NCBI GenBank assembly: GCA_030612945.1
Contig: JAUWMY010000169.1
Span: 1-6,146 of the forward strand
Length of the DNA stretch: 6,146 nucleotides
Direction: 5' to 3'
DNA from: Desulfobacteraceae bacterium
Lineage (GTDB): Bacteria; Desulfobacterota; DSM-4660; Desulfatiglandales; Desulfatiglandaceae
Part shown: positions 5,558 through 6,146 of the stretch, in pieces
Layout: each line of letters begins with the position of its first letter
Numbering within the stretch: position 1 is the stretch's first letter
Made by a program: the position numbers and the translations under genes
Notes under the pieces: model-generated
What the model saw: the letters and a program-made list of their open reading frames with translations, nothing else
Database searches by the model: none
What the model was told of the DNA's origin: nothing

Positions 5558-6146
5558 TTATTTTTTCTTATCCCCCATTGTTCGGATAGGCAAGGTGAAA
5601 ATGAAGTTTATCCACTTGCCCTCCTGGGATTCCGCCCAAACAGTTCCCCCATGCTTATTGATAATATCTTTAGTGATAAACAGTCCCAGACCCGTGCTGC
5701 GGGACACCTCCTTTTCACTCTCGAATCGCACAAATTTTTCAAAAACTCGCTGAATTTTATCCGGAGGGAGACCTTTGCCTTCGTTCCATACCTCAAATCT
5801 TAAATCCGTTTCTCCCTGCTCATAGCCGAGCCGTATTTTTCCGCTTTTACGGCCATATTTCAGCGCGTTACCGAGAAGGTTTTTATAAACAATTTCAAGA
5901 AGATCAGGATCTCCCACAATTGGTATTGTCTCGGGCAAACGGTTTTCGATTGTCACACCACTCTCGGCAATGGCTGGTTTTAGCTCCTCGAGTACGGGAT
6001 TTACAATATCTTTAATCATATCAATCTGCTTTGCATCTATTTTTAATTCGCCTTTCTCGATACGCGTCAGATCAAGGTAGTTACGCGTCATTGTAACGGC
6101 CGTGTTAATGCTTTTTGAGATATTCCGGACAAGAGCCGCCTGGGGT
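5558..6146 (-). CDS. Sensor histidine kinase, C-terminal part (5' end outside window)
   Basis: The visible 195 or so residues are the end of a two-component sensor kinase. The frame stays open from an ATG at 6091 to the window edge (reading PQAALVRNISKSINTAVT before it), so 6091 is an internal Met and the gene continues rightward. The first visible part is the second dimerization helix, ending LDLTRIEKGEL. The phosphoacceptor His and the sensor region are outside. The HATPase domain has an N box NLLGNALKYG (residues 71-80 counted from the Met at 6091), a G1 box NEGKGLP (103-109), an F box VFEKFVRF (116-123) and a G2 box STGLGLFITKDI (132-143), then HGGTVWAES. The G1 box has Asn where Asp is commonest (DxGxG), a variant also found in kinases of this type. 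No receiver domain follows; the protein ends soon after in a Lys-rich tail. Its signal and partner regulator are unknown. Confidence 0.93.
   Translation of the reverse strand, partial: PQAALVRNISKSINTAVTMTRNYLDLTRIEKGELKIDAKQIDMIKDIVNPVLEELKPAIAESGVTIENRLPETIPIVGDPDLLEIVYKNLLGNALKYGRKSGKIRLGYEQGETDLRFEVWNEGKGLPPDKIQRVFEKFVRFESEKEVSRSTGLGLFITKDIINKHGGTVWAESQEGKWINFIFTLPIRTMGDKKK

Noticed and set aside
5531..5803. Plus-strand ORFs at 5531-5803 and 5550-5753, and a minus-strand ORF at 5608-5796
   Set aside because: All are antisense or out of frame to the histidine kinase HATPase domain, whose N, G1, F and G2 boxes are clear.

Overview
The window carries a compact hydrogenase-maturation operon, hypF-hypC-hypD-hypE, on the + strand. 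It makes the Fe(CN)2CO part of the [NiFe]-hydrogenase active site. An intact gene for a CBS-pair plus ACT-domain protein lies upstream on the same strand. Downstream, and convergent, is the 3' portion of a sensor histidine kinase gene that runs off the right edge. GC content looks moderate (mid-40s percent by eye). The CBS-ACT architecture and this hyp order are common in anaerobic Desulfobacterota (sulfate reducers, syntrophs), so I favour that kind of host. This is an inference from gene content: there is no rRNA or other phylogenetic marker here.

Layout. 1-44: leader with a strong Shine-Dalgarno (SD). 45-707: CBS-ACT protein. 708-917: intergenic region. It begins with a perfect AGGAGG and a 17-codon ORF that may be a leader peptide or a gene remnant. 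It continues into a dyad-rich stretch (754-884) with a perfect 12-bp inverted repeat and several GC-rich hairpins. 918-3236: hypF. 3254-3472: hypC. 3465-4562: hypD. 4552-5556: hypE. 5558-6146 (minus): C-terminal part of a histidine kinase, converging on hypE with one base between the stop codons.

How the genes work together (family knowledge). HypF activates carbamoyl phosphate and passes the carbamoyl group to the C-terminal Cys of HypE. HypE dehydrates it to a thiocyanate. The HypC-HypD complex takes the cyanide onto iron, and HypC delivers the finished Fe centre to the hydrogenase large-subunit precursor. All four proteins look full length and keep their diagnostic residues. The hypC/hypD and hypD/hypE overlaps (8 and 11 nt) suggest translational coupling. 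The nickel-insertion genes hypA and hypB and the hydrogenase itself are not in the window.

Two starts need care: hypC begins at 3254, not at an in-frame GTG at 3239, and hypE begins at 4552, not at an in-frame ATG at 4444. I found no previously undescribed system. The least explained stretch is the intergenic region upstream of hypF.
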